A stretch of DNA of 64,000 bases from Deltaproteobacteria bacterium (GTDB lineage Bacteria; Myxococcota_A; UBA9160; SZUA-336), in contig VGRW01000009.1 in the NCBI GenBank assembly GCA_016875225.1, forward strand, positions 1 through 64,000. The letters run 5' to 3'. The notes beneath the pieces are model-generated. The model had not been told where the DNA came from. It saw only the letters and a list, made by a program, of their open reading frames with translations, and did not search any database. The position numbers and the translations under genes are program-made. This document shows positions 37,929 through 46,988 of the stretch, piece by piece; position 1 is the first letter of the stretch, and each line of letters opens with the position of its first letter.

Positions 37929-40661
37929 CTACGCCAGCCGGCCCGACCAGCGCTTCGGCAGCAGCACGATCATCGCCGGCACCAGCAGGATCGCCGCGAG
38001 CGCGTTCACGCCCATCAGGATGGAGAGCAGCAGGCTCATCTCTGCCGAGAAGCGCAGGCTCGAGATCGGAATCCAGAACACGATCCCGACCAGCAGCGTC
38101 GACGCGGTGAAGCCGATCGCGAGCCCCGTGGTCCGGATCGTGTGCTGCACGGCCTCGACTCGCGTGGCGAAGCGCGGGCGCTCCTGCAGCACGCGGTCGA
38201 CCAGGTACAGCGCGTAGTCGATCCCGACCCCGACGCCGATCGCCTGCACCGGAAGCGTGTTCACGTCGATCGCGATTCCAGCCACGGCCTGCACCGCGAG
38301 CGCCGCGAGCGACGCGGTCGCAAGCGAGCTGATCAGGAGCAGCGAGACCACCAGCGACCGGTAGCTCGCCAGGATCACCAGGAACGTCGTGATGAACACG
38401 ATCACGATGCTGAGATCGCTCGAGGCGCGGATCTCGTCGATCGACGAGGCGAGCACGCCGATCGAGCCCGCCGCGTAGCGGAGCTCGACGCCGTCCCGCA
38501 GCCAGGCGCCGCTCGGCTGCAGGGTGGGCTCGCTTGCCGGGCCGCTTCGAACCCAGAGCTCCCACGGCGAGCGGAAGCCCGAGCGCCGCAGCTCGGCTTC
38601 GATCCCGTCCGGCCCCTGCCAGCGCCGGCCCGCGACGATCTCGGGCGCGCCACCGTCGAGTGTCACCTCGAGCCTCGGCTCGACGGCCGGAAGGATGGGA
38701 TTGAGCCAGCCGAGCGCGCGCAGCCAGTCCGGGTCCCCGGGGAGCATCCGGATCGCCAGGCTTCCGTCCAGCCGCACGTCGGCAGCGAAGCGCTCCAGCC
38801 TCTCGATCGCGCCTTCGACCGTAGGCGCGCGGTGGTCGCGGTAGAAGACGCGAACCGCGAGCGACGCGGCGTCGCGCGAGCGGTACGGGTCGAGGATGCC
38901 CGGCGCGGGAACGCTCGTCTCCATCAGGTAGGTCATTCCCGACAGCTCCGAGGTCGTCTGCATCCACATCGCAAAGCGCGGATCGTTGTTGTGGAACAGT
39001 CGGCCCGTCTGCTTCTGCAGGTCGACCAGCGAGATGCTCCCGCCCGCGTTCGCGTCGGTCTCGAGCGCCCGCTGCAGCGACTCGATCAGCTTGAACGCGT
39101 CGGGGCTGTAGACCCGCCCCGGCACGTTCGAGTGCGCGACCACGAGCAGGTCGTCCAGCCCCGAGAAGCGCGTGCCGATCTCGCGCGCGGCCACGTTGAA
39201 ATCGGCGTCGGGGTACAGGATCGGCGTGCCCGGCCGGTGCTCGCCGACCGGCACGTCGCGCGCGAGCACCGCGCAGACGCCCGTCAGCACGGCGAAGACC
39301 GCGACGATCGCTACGGCGCCCGCGCGCGAGCCCACCAGTCGCGCCGCCGCGCCGAGCGCTCTGGCTGCGAGCGGCTGCACGTAGTGCCTGCGCTCGCGCG
39401 GCGCGGGCAGGTACAGGATCAGGAGCCGGTTGAGCAGCATCTCCGTCACCAGGATCGTCGCGGCCCAGAACGCGCAGAGCAGGCCGAGCTTGTGCATGAT
39501 CGGGATCGTCGCGAGCGCGATCGTGAGCAGGCCGATGCAGTCGGTGACGATTCCCAACGTGCCCGGCAGCAGCAGCTCCGACATCGAGCGGATGCAGGCC
39601 TCGTCCTTGTCGCCGAGCGCCTCGTACTCCTCGTAGAAGCGCTCGACGAACTGCACCGAGTGGCTGATCGCGCGCGAGGTGATCAGCATCGGGATGACCA
39701 GAACCAGCGGATCGAGGTTGTATCCGACCCAAGCCGCGAAGCCGAGGCCCCAGATCACGTTCACGGCCGCGCCCGACATGGGCAGGAAGACGCCGTAGGC
39801 GCGGCGGAAGTAGCTCCAGAGCAGAAGCACCGAGACCAGAAGCGTGAGCGCGAAGACCAGCAGGATCTCGGTGGCGAAGGCGTAGGTCCAGCCGAAGAGC
39901 AGTGGCTGGCCGGTCATGTGCACCGCGACCGGGTACTTCGCCTCGATCTCCCGGCGCGTCGTCTGCATGTGCTTGAAGAGCGCGCCGTAGTCGAGCCGGG
40001 TCTCGACGAAGCTCGCGCGAACCAGCGCCGCCCGCTCGTCGGCCGCCACCAGCGGGCCGAAGACCGAGGGATTGCGGCGCACGCGCTCGCGCAGCCGCTC
40101 GAGCGCTTCGGACGTGGTCGGGATCTCCTCGACCAGCTGCGGCGAGTGCAGCGTCCCGTCCTCGCGCACGCGCGCGTCCCGCGCCGTGCGGTGCGTGAGG
40201 CTCGTGACCAGATTGTGGTCGACGCCGGTCTCCACGGGCTCGGCGCTGGAGGAGCGCACGAGCCGGTCGACGAGCGACACGATCGCGTGTACGACGGCCT
40301 CGGTCCCGCCGCGCGGCTCGACGAAGGCGCTGGTCGGGAGCGCGTTCACCTCGGCCGGGACGATCGAGGAGTCCATCCGCTCGGTGAGCTCGGCGATCGC
40401 GCGCAGGATCTCGGGCCGATAGATGTCGCCCTCGCGCGGGACGACGGCGGCTACCACCGTGTTCGCGTTGCCGTAGACGTCGCGGTACGCCTCGTAGGTG
40501 CGGATGAACGGGTGCGCGCGCGGCAGCAGATCCAGGTACTGCGTGAAGATCTCGAGATTGCGCATCTCCACGGCGAAGAAGGCCGTAGCGATCGCGATCC
40601 CGGCCGCGAACCAGTTTCGCCGCCTCGCGAAGAAGCGCGAGAACCGCTCCGCCGCGCTCAC
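37929..40661 (-). CDS. RND-superfamily exporter (MMPL-type)
   Basis: A 910-residue membrane protein with the RND two-repeat plan: one helix, a periplasmic domain of about 200 residues, five helices (first block near VFALTLLVSVLLLWSYF), then the repeat, ending in GIGVGIDYALYLVDRVL and the SLLLSILMGVNALAAILL block. Family members export lipids, hopanoids or sterols. GTG 40661 overlaps the Ycf48-like gene stop (GTGA), so the two are a pair. Confidence 0.88.
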   Translation of the reverse strand: MSAAERFSRFFARRRNWFAAGIAIATAFFAVEMRNLEIFTQYLDLLPRAHPFIRTYEAYRDVYGNANTVVAAVVPREGDIYRPEILRAIAELTERMDSSIVPAEVNALPTSAFVEPRGGTEAVVHAIVSLVDRLVRSSSAEPVETGVDHNLVTSLTHRTARDARVREDGTLHSPQLVEEIPTTSEALERLRERVRRNPSVFGPLVAADERAALVRASFVETRLDYGALFKHMQTTRREIEAKYPVAVHMTGQPLLFGWTYAFATEILLVFALTLLVSVLLLWSYFRRAYGVFLPMSGAAVNVIWGLGFAAWVGYNLDPLVLVIPMLITSRAISHSVQFVERFYEEYEALGDKDEACIRSMSELLLPGTLGIVTDCIGLLTIALATIPIMHKLGLLCAFWAATILVTEMLLNRLLILYLPAPRERRHYVQPLAARALGAAARLVGSRAGAVAIVAVFAVLTGVCAVLARDVPVGEHRPGTPILYPDADFNVAAREIGTRFSGLDDLLVVAHSNVPGRVYSPDAFKLIESLQRALETDANAGGSISLVDLQKQTGRLFHNNDPRFAMWMQTTSELSGMTYLMETSVPAPGILDPYRSRDAASLAVRVFYRDHRAPTVEGAIERLERFAADVRLDGSLAIRMLPGDPDWLRALGWLNPILPAVEPRLEVTLDGGAPEIVAGRRWQGPDGIEAELRRSGFRSPWELWVRSGPASEPTLQPSGAWLRDGVELRYAAGSIGVLASSIDEIRASSDLSIVIVFITTFLVILASYRSLVVSLLLISSLATASLAALAVQAVAGIAIDVNTLPVQAIGVGVGIDYALYLVDRVLQERPRFATRVEAVQHTIRTTGLAIGFTASTLLVGIVFWIPISSLRFSAEMSLLLSILMGVNALAAILLVPAMIVLLPKRWSGRLA

Positions 40662-42142
40662 GAGCCGCCGCCGCCGCGCGCGACGCGGAACGTCGCGCCG
40701 CCGTCGTCCGAGCGCAGCACGATTCCGCGCGAGCCGACGACGTGGACCTGCCCGGCATCGGCGAACTCCACGTCGGTGAGCGTCACCGTCGCGATCGGCG
40801 AGTCCATGCGGCGGAAGCTCCGCCCCGCGTCCTCGGAGAGCGCGAGCAGGCCCCCCTCGCCCGAGACGACCACGCGCGCGCCGGAGCCGCCCACGCCGAA
40901 CAGATCGCGCTCGAACGGAACCGCCACGCGCGACCAGGTCGCGCCACCGTCCTCGCTGCGCACGACCGCGCCGCCGAGCCCGACCGCCACGCCGACCACG
41001 CCGTCCGCATCGGACCAGACGTCGAACAGGTAGAGGTCGGGCGGCACGCCGCTGAGCACACCGCGCCGGCCGGGCGGGACTCCGCGCGGGAGCCGCTCGA
41101 GCGTGCCGAACTCGCCGGCGCCGATCGCGTCGGGGCCGGCGCTGGCGATCCGCCCGAGGATCACGTCCTGCTCGCGTGGAATGCACGCCCAGTGCGCGCC
41201 ACCGTCGCTGCTGCGCAGCTGGAGCCCGTAGTCGCCCACCGCGAGCACAACCCCCGGCGCCGTCGCGTGCAGACCGAACACGTGGCGGTCGAACGGCGTC
41301 GGGCGGCGCGTCCAGGTGACGCCGCCGTCTTCGGACCGGATCACCACGCCCGCGCGGCCCGCGGCCCAGATCTCCTCGTCCGCGCCGAACGCGACGGCGT
41401 AGAGCGGCTCGTCGGTTCCGGTATTCGGAACGCTCCAGCTCGTGCCTCCGTCGCGCGAGACGATCACGGTGCCGAAGTAGCCGGCCGCGGCGATGAGCTT
41501 GCCCCGAGCGGCCACCGAGAAGAGGTCCGCGCGCTCGTGCAGTCCGTAGCGGTCCGCGACCGTCCCGTCGGTTCCGCCCCGGTCGAGCTCTCGATCGGGA
41601 TTCACCTGCGCGGTGATACGCCGCACCAGCTCGTCGTCGCCCCGCGACGCCGCGCCGCAGCGGATCTTCTCGGACAAGAGCCCCTGCGCGAGGATCGAGT
41701 ACTCGTGGCTCGGGTCCTCCAGGAAGCGCCCGAGGATTCGCGCCAGCGCGCGCAATGCTTCTGGATTTTCGCCGGCCGCGGCGGCGCCTGCGAGCTGGCT
41801 GGTGAGCGAGCGCCCGTAGGCCGCCATTGGTCCCGACTCGCGCGAGAAGCCCTCGAGCACGACCCAGACCGCCGACTCGGTCGACGCGTCCCACTCGCCT
41901 CTGGCGGTGCGCGTGAGCAGAGCTTCTAGCTCGGCGTCGTCGACGCCGGCGAGAAAGCGGTCGCCCGGCTGGATCTCGACCAGCCCGGGGTGCGCCACGA
42001 GGGTCGCCTCGATCGCCGCCGAGAGCTCCGCCGACGGCTCCGCGCGAGGGGAGCCCGAAGGAGCCAACGCCGTGAGCGCGCAGACGAGCGCCAGGATGCG
42101 AATCGCGGACTCGGACAGGCGAAGGACTCCTCGGAAATACAT
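40658..42142 (-). CDS. Ycf48-like/BNR-repeat beta-propeller protein, secreted
   Basis: A 494-residue protein with an N-terminal signal peptide (ILALVCALTALAPSGSPRA), a helical domain of about 170 residues and a C-terminal propeller of five to seven blades. The blades carry Asp-box-like repeats (SRDGGTSW, SEDGGVTW, SEDGGATW, SDDGGATF). In other proteobacteria such proteins sit next to RND exporters and DUF1329/DUF1302 genes as a putative lipid-export set; a DUF1329 gene lies 8 kb away here. Role inferred. Confidence 0.8.
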   Translation of the reverse strand: MYFRGVLRLSESAIRILALVCALTALAPSGSPRAEPSAELSAAIEATLVAHPGLVEIQPGDRFLAGVDDAELEALLTRTARGEWDASTESAVWVVLEGFSRESGPMAAYGRSLTSQLAGAAAAGENPEALRALARILGRFLEDPSHEYSILAQGLLSEKIRCGAASRGDDELVRRITAQVNPDRELDRGGTDGTVADRYGLHERADLFSVAARGKLIAAAGYFGTVIVSRDGGTSWSVPNTGTDEPLYAVAFGADEEIWAAGRAGVVIRSEDGGVTWTRRPTPFDRHVFGLHATAPGVVLAVGDYGLQLRSSDGGAHWACIPREQDVILGRIASAGPDAIGAGEFGTLERLPRGVPPGRRGVLSGVPPDLYLFDVWSDADGVVGVAVGLGGAVVRSEDGGATWSRVAVPFERDLFGVGGSGARVVVSGEGGLLALSEDAGRSFRRMDSPIATVTLTDVEFADAGQVHVVGSRGIVLRSDDGGATFRVARGGGGS

Positions 42143-42507
42143 CGGCCGAACGGGCGGGATCCTAGCGAATATGTCGGAGCTGGATACTGCGAGCAGGTCA
42201 AACGACCCATCGCCCTCGAGCCGTCGAACTCTATGGCGTGGAGTGCCCGATCAGATCCGGCGAGAAGAGGACTTGACGGGTTCTTGGAGGACGCGCGGTT
42301 CGCGGGCCGACGACCATTCGATCTCTGCCGCAAGACTCGAGTGTTGACGCGCTGGCGTGCGAACTCGACGCCGGAGACGTTCGGGCGCGTGGCGGGTCCC
42401 GATCGTGGCGCACGCGCGCTCCTGCGACACCGAAAAGCGTCGTGATACGCTTCGAACGATTCCCCTCGCGCGGCAATCACCTTCTCTCACCCCGGGAAGG
42501 CAATTCA
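42143..42507. other. Intergenic region between divergent Ycf48-like and HNH genes
   Basis: No convincing gene in these 365 bases. It is less GC-rich than its surroundings. TTGACG at 42272-42277 and TTGACG at 42343-42348 could be -35 elements for the HNH gene, and GATACG near 42447 a -10, but spacing is poor. GGAAGG at 42495-42500 is the ribosome binding site of the HNH gene. Confidence 0.4.
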
Positions 42508-43557
42508 GTGTCGCTCTCTCCGTTCGACCTCGGCACAAGCTCGGACCACGCGCTACTCGAGGGATTGAAGAAGCTCGCCGCGCTCGGCGTCGGGCTCGAA
42601 GCCGATCTGCTCGTCCACTTGGGCGAGGTCGAGACGCGCGGCCTCGCGCTCGAGCTCGGCTTCCGGTCGCTCTTCTCCTATTGCGTGGAGGTGCTGCACT
42701 TCTCCGAGTCGGTCGCGTTCCACCGCATCACCGCCGCGCGCGCGGCGCGGCGCTTTCCACAGATCCTGGATCGGATCCGCTCCGGCGAGCTGCATCTCTC
42801 GGGCCTGCGGCTCCTGGTGCCGCACTTGACGGCGGAGAGCTGCGGCGAGCTGCTCGATCTGGCGCGTAACCAGAGCAAGCGCGCAATCGAAGAGCGACTG
42901 GCGGACCGCGCGCCCAAGCCGGATGCGAAGGCGGTGCTGCGCCGGTTGCCAGAGCGCGTCGCGGTGTCCGAGCCGCTCGTGCTCGACTCACCGCCACCGC
43001 TACCCACCGCCCCCGTCGCAGCAAGCGCGCAGCCCTCGGCGGAGCCGCTCGGCGGCAGCCGCTACAAGGTGCAGTTCACGGCGGGACCCGAGACGCACGC
43101 AAAGCTCCGGGAGGCCCAAGCGCTGCTGCGCCACCAGATTCCCGACGGCGATCTCGAAAGGATCTTCGCTCGCGCGCTCGACGCGCTGCTTGGAGATCTA
43201 CGGCGCGTGAAGTTCGCGCAGACCGACGCTCCGCGCGCGCAGCGCGCGGAGGTGTCCGGCCCGGCGCCGCGCCACATCCCCGCCGCAATCCGCCGCGCGG
43301 TTGCTAGGCGCGACGACGAGCGCTGCACGTTCGTGGCCCGCGACGGCCGGCGCTGCGGCACGCGCGACGCGCTCGAGTTCCACCACTTGGTGCCGTTCGC
43401 CCGCTCGCATCGGCACCGGGCGGACGAGATCACCCTGCGCTGCCGCGCGCACAACGCTCATGCCGCGACGCGGGACTTCGGCGCCGCCCACATGGCTCGC
43501 TTCCGGCGTGACTTCGCGTCTACAGTCACTCGCCCCGGGGCGAGTTCCGAGGAGTGA
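42508..43557 (+). CDS. HNH-motif protein of the repeated deltaproteobacterial type
   Basis: A 349-residue protein. Residues 1-140 are a helical DUF222-like domain (LLVHLGEVETRGLALELGF, SYCVEVLHFSESVAFHRITA). A variable Pro/Ala linker and the YKVQFTAGPETHAKLREAQ block follow. The C-terminal HNH site is CTFVARDGRRCGTRDALEF then HHLVPFARSHRHRADEI and RCRAHNAHAA. Relatives occur in many copies in Myxococcota and related genomes; function unproven. GTG 42508 has GGAAGG seven bases upstream. Confidence 0.82.
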   Translation: MSLSPFDLGTSSDHALLEGLKKLAALGVGLEADLLVHLGEVETRGLALELGFRSLFSYCVEVLHFSESVAFHRITAARAARRFPQILDRIRSGELHLSGLRLLVPHLTAESCGELLDLARNQSKRAIEERLADRAPKPDAKAVLRRLPERVAVSEPLVLDSPPPLPTAPVAASAQPSAEPLGGSRYKVQFTAGPETHAKLREAQALLRHQIPDGDLERIFARALDALLGDLRRVKFAQTDAPRAQRAEVSGPAPRHIPAAIRRAVARRDDERCTFVARDGRRCGTRDALEFHHLVPFARSHRHRADEITLRCRAHNAHAATRDFGAAHMARFRRDFASTVTRPGASSEE

Positions 43558-43569
43558 GGTTCGCTGGCA

Positions 43570-44259
43570 TCAAGACACCGAACGAGGCCTTCGCGCGGCT
43601 ACCGCAATGACCGCTAGGCCGGCCAGCACCAGGGCGCTGGTGTCGGGCTCCGGAACATTCACGTTGTCGAACCAAACGTTGGCCAGCGACTGACTGCCGA
43701 AAAAGCTGGTCGAAGCTGTGGCCTGAAATCTGATACTCAGCTTGGCGATGGCGCTATTTGCCGGATCAAGGCCTGCCAGCGACGCGAACGAGGCGAACGT
43801 GCCGTTGTAATTGTGTTGCACGTCATCGATGGCATAGCTGTTCGCCGGGAGCCAGGACAAATCTGTCACTTGGTACAGCCCTACGGTGCCGAGCGGAATG
43901 TTGAGCCCGGTGAGGAACGACACCGCGATACCGCTCCGAGCATGTGCACACAATCCAGTGCTGCATTCAGGGATGGACTGTGCATGCATATCGAAGGACA
44001 GGATTTCAGCAGGCGAGTAGGTGAAGTCGATCGACAGCGCCTGCTGCCCGGAACCGATCTGTTTGCAGAACCCCATCTGGCTGCCGTTGTGAGATTCGAC
44101 TCCACAGGAGCCGACCCCACCCGCGACAATCGTCTGGAGCCATCCTTCGGTATTCCCATCCTCGAAATCGTCGCTGAACGCGAACGCTGAAACCGGCAGT
44201 GCGAGCAGCGTCGAAACCGCGACCAGGACACTCAACACCAGCTTGTGCAGACCACCCAT
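43570..44259 (-). CDS. PEP-CTERM sorted surface/exopolysaccharide-associated protein (copy 1)
   Basis: A 229-residue exported protein. Signal peptide KLVLSVLVAVSTLLALPVSA; the mature part begins FSDDFEDGNTEGW, typical of a carbohydrate-binding-like beta-sandwich. The end is a PEP-CTERM sorting signal: VPEPDTSALVLAGLAVIAVA followed by an Arg-rich tail. Exosortase would cleave after PEP. ATG 44259 has GGAGG six bases upstream. Base composition is visibly less GC-rich than neighbours, suggesting transfer or different selection. No exosortase gene is in the window. Confidence 0.85.
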   Translation of the reverse strand: MGGLHKLVLSVLVAVSTLLALPVSAFAFSDDFEDGNTEGWLQTIVAGGVGSCGVESHNGSQMGFCKQIGSGQQALSIDFTYSPAEILSFDMHAQSIPECSTGLCAHARSGIAVSFLTGLNIPLGTVGLYQVTDLSWLPANSYAIDDVQHNYNGTFASFASLAGLDPANSAIAKLSIRFQATASTSFFGSQSLANVWFDNVNVPEPDTSALVLAGLAVIAVAARRPRSVS

Positions 44260-44310
44260 TAGAAACCTCCAGGGCCTGAAGAAGTGAGACACGCGCAGTA
44301 GTGGCGTGCA

Positions 44311-44342
44311 TTGAAACCCGCCCCCCCCCCCCTGGGCGTCAA
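44311..44342 (-). promoter_or_regulatory. Candidate promoter with 12-G homopolymer in the spacer
   Basis: On the minus strand TTGACG (44342-44337) and TTTCAA (44316-44311) are separated by 20 bases that include a run of twelve G (C at 44321-44332 on the plus strand). It lies about 52 bases upstream of the PEP-CTERM gene at 44259. Loss of three G would give the optimal 17-base spacing. The -10 match is weak. Confidence 0.35.
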
Positions 44343-44365
44343 GCGATCTCTCGAGCGTGGCGCGC

Positions 44366-45568
44366 TCAGCGACTCTGCGCCCGACCTGCTCCGGTGTAGA
44401 CCACGCGGTACACGGCGCCGGCGAAGTCGTCCGAGACGTAGAGCGCGCCGTCGGGACCGTCCTGCACGTCGACGGGCCGGCCGATCACGTTCTCGTCGAG
44501 CTCGAACCCGGTGAGGAAGTCCGACTCGACGATCTCGCGGCCATCCGCGGACCACTCGAGCAGCACCACCTTGTAGCCGCTCTTCGCGGTCCGATTCCAC
44601 GAGCCGTGCAGCGCCACGAACGCCTGGCCGCGGTAGCGCGCCGGGAACGCGTTCCCGCGGTAGAAGCGCATGCCGAGCGGAGCGGTGTGAGCGCCGAAGC
44701 CGTGCGCCGGCGACGTCGCCTCCGCGGTCTTTGCTCCGCCCTTCGCGCCGAAGTCCGGATCGGGCACGCCCATCCCATTCACGAACGGCCAGCCGTAGAA
44801 GCGGCCCGGCTCGATCCGGTTCAGCTCACAGGGCGGAAAATCGTCGCCGAGCAGGTCGCGGCCGTTGTCGGTGGCGTACATGGCACCGTCGGCCGGGCGC
44901 CAGTCGAAGCCGACCGAGTTGCGCAGGCCCGTGGCGTAGATTTCGTAGTCGGACGCGCCGTCCTTGAAGCGGCCGATGGTCGCGCGGCGGGGATCGACCT
45001 CGATGCACACGTTGCAGTCCGACCCGATCGTCAGATAGATCCAACCGTCCGGACCCCTGCGGATGTACTTGCCCCAGTGATTGCCCCCCGGCGGAAGGTC
45101 CGGCAGCACGGTCTCGATCGATCCCTCGGTGGCGCGCGCGCGGGGGTCGAAACGCACGCGCTTCACGGCGCCGTTCTCGGCGACGTAGAGCCAGTCGCCG
45201 ATGATCTCGAGGCCTTGCGGACTCTCGAGACCGGTCATCAGCGCGCGCGATCCATCGGCGCGGCCATCGCCGTCCGCGTCGGGCTCGAGCAGGAACACCG
45301 CGCCCTCGCGCGGCGAGCTCACCAGCAGGTCGCCCGTCGGGCTGAAGTGCAGCTCGCGCGCGTCGGGGATGCCCTCTGCGAAGAGGCCGACGCTGAAGCC
45401 GTCGGGGACCTTCAGGCGCGACTCGAGCTCCGACTTCGGCGGCGGCTTCGCGCCCATCAGCAAAACGATGACCGGCGCGTTCACGGCCAGGCGTTCGGGC
45501 CAGAACGCCCGGCAGGCCACGAACGCCGCCGCGATTGCGACTCCAAGCACGATCAGCACTCGGCGCAT
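44366..45568 (-). CDS. PQQ-type sorbosone dehydrogenase-like six-bladed propeller protein
   Basis: A 400-residue exported protein. The N-terminal hydrophobic segment (VLIVLGVAIAAAFVAC) may be a lipoprotein signal. The rest is a GDH/sorbosone-dehydrogenase-type propeller: LKVPDGFSVGLFAEGIPDA, GGNHWGKYIRRGPDGWIYLT, AHTAPLGMRFYRG and FVALHGSWNRT. Family members oxidise sugars or aldehydes in the periplasm with PQQ and pass electrons to cytochromes. Cofactor and substrate are inferred. Confidence 0.82.
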   Translation of the reverse strand: MRRVLIVLGVAIAAAFVACRAFWPERLAVNAPVIVLLMGAKPPPKSELESRLKVPDGFSVGLFAEGIPDARELHFSPTGDLLVSSPREGAVFLLEPDADGDGRADGSRALMTGLESPQGLEIIGDWLYVAENGAVKRVRFDPRARATEGSIETVLPDLPPGGNHWGKYIRRGPDGWIYLTIGSDCNVCIEVDPRRATIGRFKDGASDYEIYATGLRNSVGFDWRPADGAMYATDNGRDLLGDDFPPCELNRIEPGRFYGWPFVNGMGVPDPDFGAKGGAKTAEATSPAHGFGAHTAPLGMRFYRGNAFPARYRGQAFVALHGSWNRTAKSGYKVVLLEWSADGREIVESDFLTGFELDENVIGRPVDVQDGPDGALYVSDDFAGAVYRVVYTGAGRAQSR

Positions 45569-45593
45569 TCCGGCGCTCCTCCCGGCGCGTGAC

Positions 45594-45599
45594 TATACT
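45594..45599 (+). promoter_or_regulatory. -10 element of rnpB
   Basis: TATACT ends seven bases before the predicted first base of the RNase P RNA (45606), exactly where a sigma-70 -10 should be. The -35 region is not a good consensus. Confidence 0.6.
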
Positions 45600-45605
45600 C
45601 GGCCC

Positions 45606-46039
45606 GCTGGAGGTGGACGGAGGATCGCTGCCCGCGCCCGTCTTCGGACGCGCGCGGGGAGAGGAAAGTCCGGGCTCCACAGGGCAGGGAGATGGCTAAC
45701 GGCCACCGGGGGCGACCCCAGGGAAAGTGCAACAGAAATCACACCGCCAACCTGCAAACCTTCGGGTGCGCAGCGGTAAGGTTGAAATCGTGGGGTAAGA
45801 GCCCACGCGCGACAGCCGGGTGACCGGCGGCGAGGCAAACCCCTCCCGGAGCAAGCTCGAATAGGGACACTGTCGAAGACGGCCCGTCTGAATGAGTGCG
45901 CGCGGAGACGCGCGCGCTCGGAGTGTCCGGGTCTGAGTGCTCGAGCCCGCCGGCAACGGCGGGCCTAGACGAATGATCCTCGAACCACGCCCCGCAAGGG
46001 ACGCGCGGAACAGGACCCGGCTTACAGTCCACCTCCAGC
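45606..46039 (+). ncRNA. rnpB: RNase P RNA, bacterial class A
   Basis: About 434 bases forming the catalytic RNA that trims tRNA 5' ends. The ends pair as P1: GCTGGAGGTGGAC at 45606-45618 with GTCCACCTCCAGC at 46027-46039. Conserved blocks are GAGGAAAGTCCGGGCTCC near 45660, ACAGAAA near 45731, GGTAAGAGCCCA near 45794, and AGACGAATGATC with ACAGGACCCGGCTTACAG near the 3' end. Lies between a sorbosone-dehydrogenase-like gene, divergent, and a PEP-CTERM gene. Confidence 0.96.
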
Positions 46040-46046
46040 ACTTTTT
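46027..46046 (+). terminator. rnpB: rnpB 3' end with T-tract
   Basis: The 3' arm of P1 is followed directly by CACTTTTT (T run 46042-46046), so transcript release next to the P1 stem is plausible. Confidence 0.5.
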
Positions 46047-46079
46047 CCGCAACCTACTCCATCGGGTGTAGACTCCCCA

Positions 46080-46778
46080 ATGCAGACAATCGCTCTCGTC
46101 ACGGCCCTCCTGATTGCCGGCGCGAGTCCAATGGCCCAGGCGGTCACGGTGCGGGTCGACTTCTCGGGCATCGTGGACTCGATCGGAGACAGTGGGGACG
46201 TGGGGGATCCCGTCGCGGCCATCGGGGGCTCGGTCGTACCCGGCACGGCCTTCAGTGGCCACTTCACATTCGACGACTCGGTTGCGCCGTTCCATGTCTC
46301 TGATTCGGGGTCGGAACACGGAATCACCCCGGGCGCCGGGGAGTTCGTGTCTGAAGTGGGTGCCTTCACGACCGACGCGAGCTGGGTCGATCCTGGCGAC
46401 CCGTTGCTCGGGATCTTCTCGATCTTCCTGTACGACGCGGCGGCAGGCCCGGATCCGAGCAGCGTGGGAGCTGCCGCAACGCTCTCACCGCCCCCGACGG
46501 GCGATCTGCAGCTCTACATCATCGAGCTCGAGCTCGACGGTGACCTGCCTGGGGAACCGCTCGACTCGCTCTCGCTTGCGGACGTGCCTTGGAGCTTGGC
46601 AGCGTTTCCCAATGCGCGGGTGAACTGGTACTTCCAGAATGATGTGGGCAGCTATGTCGACGTATGGGGGACCATCGACAGCCTGTCCGTGACCGTTCCG
46701 GAGCCGAGCGCAGGAGCGCTGGGCGCCGCGATGCTGGCCGGCCTGATCGCCCTCGGCTTTCGCAGGGCGCGCGGTTGA
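46080..46778 (+). CDS. PEP-CTERM protein (copy 2)
   Basis: A 232-residue exported protein. Signal peptide TIALVTALLIAGASPMAQA, then a mature beta-rich region (TVRVDFSGIVDSIGD, SGHFTFDDSVAPF) and a C-terminal sorting signal VPEPSAGALGAAMLAGLIAL with an FRRARG tail. Unrelated in its mature part to copy 1. The last 12 codons and stop belong to a segment duplicated at 53769. It begins 34 bases past the rnpB T-tract. Confidence 0.85.
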   Translation: MQTIALVTALLIAGASPMAQAVTVRVDFSGIVDSIGDSGDVGDPVAAIGGSVVPGTAFSGHFTFDDSVAPFHVSDSGSEHGITPGAGEFVSEVGAFTTDASWVDPGDPLLGIFSIFLYDAAAGPDPSSVGAAATLSPPPTGDLQLYIIELELDGDLPGEPLDSLSLADVPWSLAAFPNARVNWYFQNDVGSYVDVWGTIDSLSVTVPEPSAGALGAAMLAGLIALGFRRARG

Positions 46779-46917
46779 CCTAGAACACCTCGCCGGATGA
46801 GGCGGGTACTCCAGCACCTGATCGACCTGGACCAGATCGAGGTCAATCTGTTCCGCGGGCGCAGCCCGAAGGACGGCGGGCAGGTGCTGGTCGCCGCGGG
46901 GCGCACGGTGGACGGAC
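46740..46917 (+). repeat. Segmental duplication, copy A (PEP-CTERM tail plus tesB start)
   Basis: Closely matches 53769-53986. Both copies run from a Gly-Leu codon pair of a PEP-CTERM tail, through its stop, an 18-base spacer (differing at one position) and the tesB ATG, into tesB. Copy A lacks 9, 18 and 12 bases relative to copy B, all multiples of three and all at short direct repeats. Confidence 0.85.
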
Positions 46918-46988
46918 GCACGGAACTGGCCCCGACTTCGAGCCGAGCCCCAGCGGATTTCCTCAACCTCATGCTCGAGCGCGCGTGA
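46797..46988 (+). pseudogene. Truncated acyl-CoA thioesterase II (tesB) remnant
   Basis: The 63-codon open frame begins MRRVLQHLIDLDQIEVNLF like the intact tesB at 53826 but is missing three in-frame blocks and everything after about codon 40. Its last 22 codons are unrelated to TesB. No hotdog domain remains, so it cannot be a working thioesterase. The stretch 46989-47116 after it shows no gene. Confidence 0.8.

Noticed and set aside
37752-41033. Plus-strand open frame of 1093 codons
   Set aside because: It is antisense to the RND exporter and Ycf48-like genes and shows only the Arg/Ala/Asp-rich composition typical of GC-rich shadow frames.
45850-45890. Motif AATAGGGACACTGTC resembling mobile-element flanks
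   Set aside because: It lies within the rnpB RNA and is explained by that gene.
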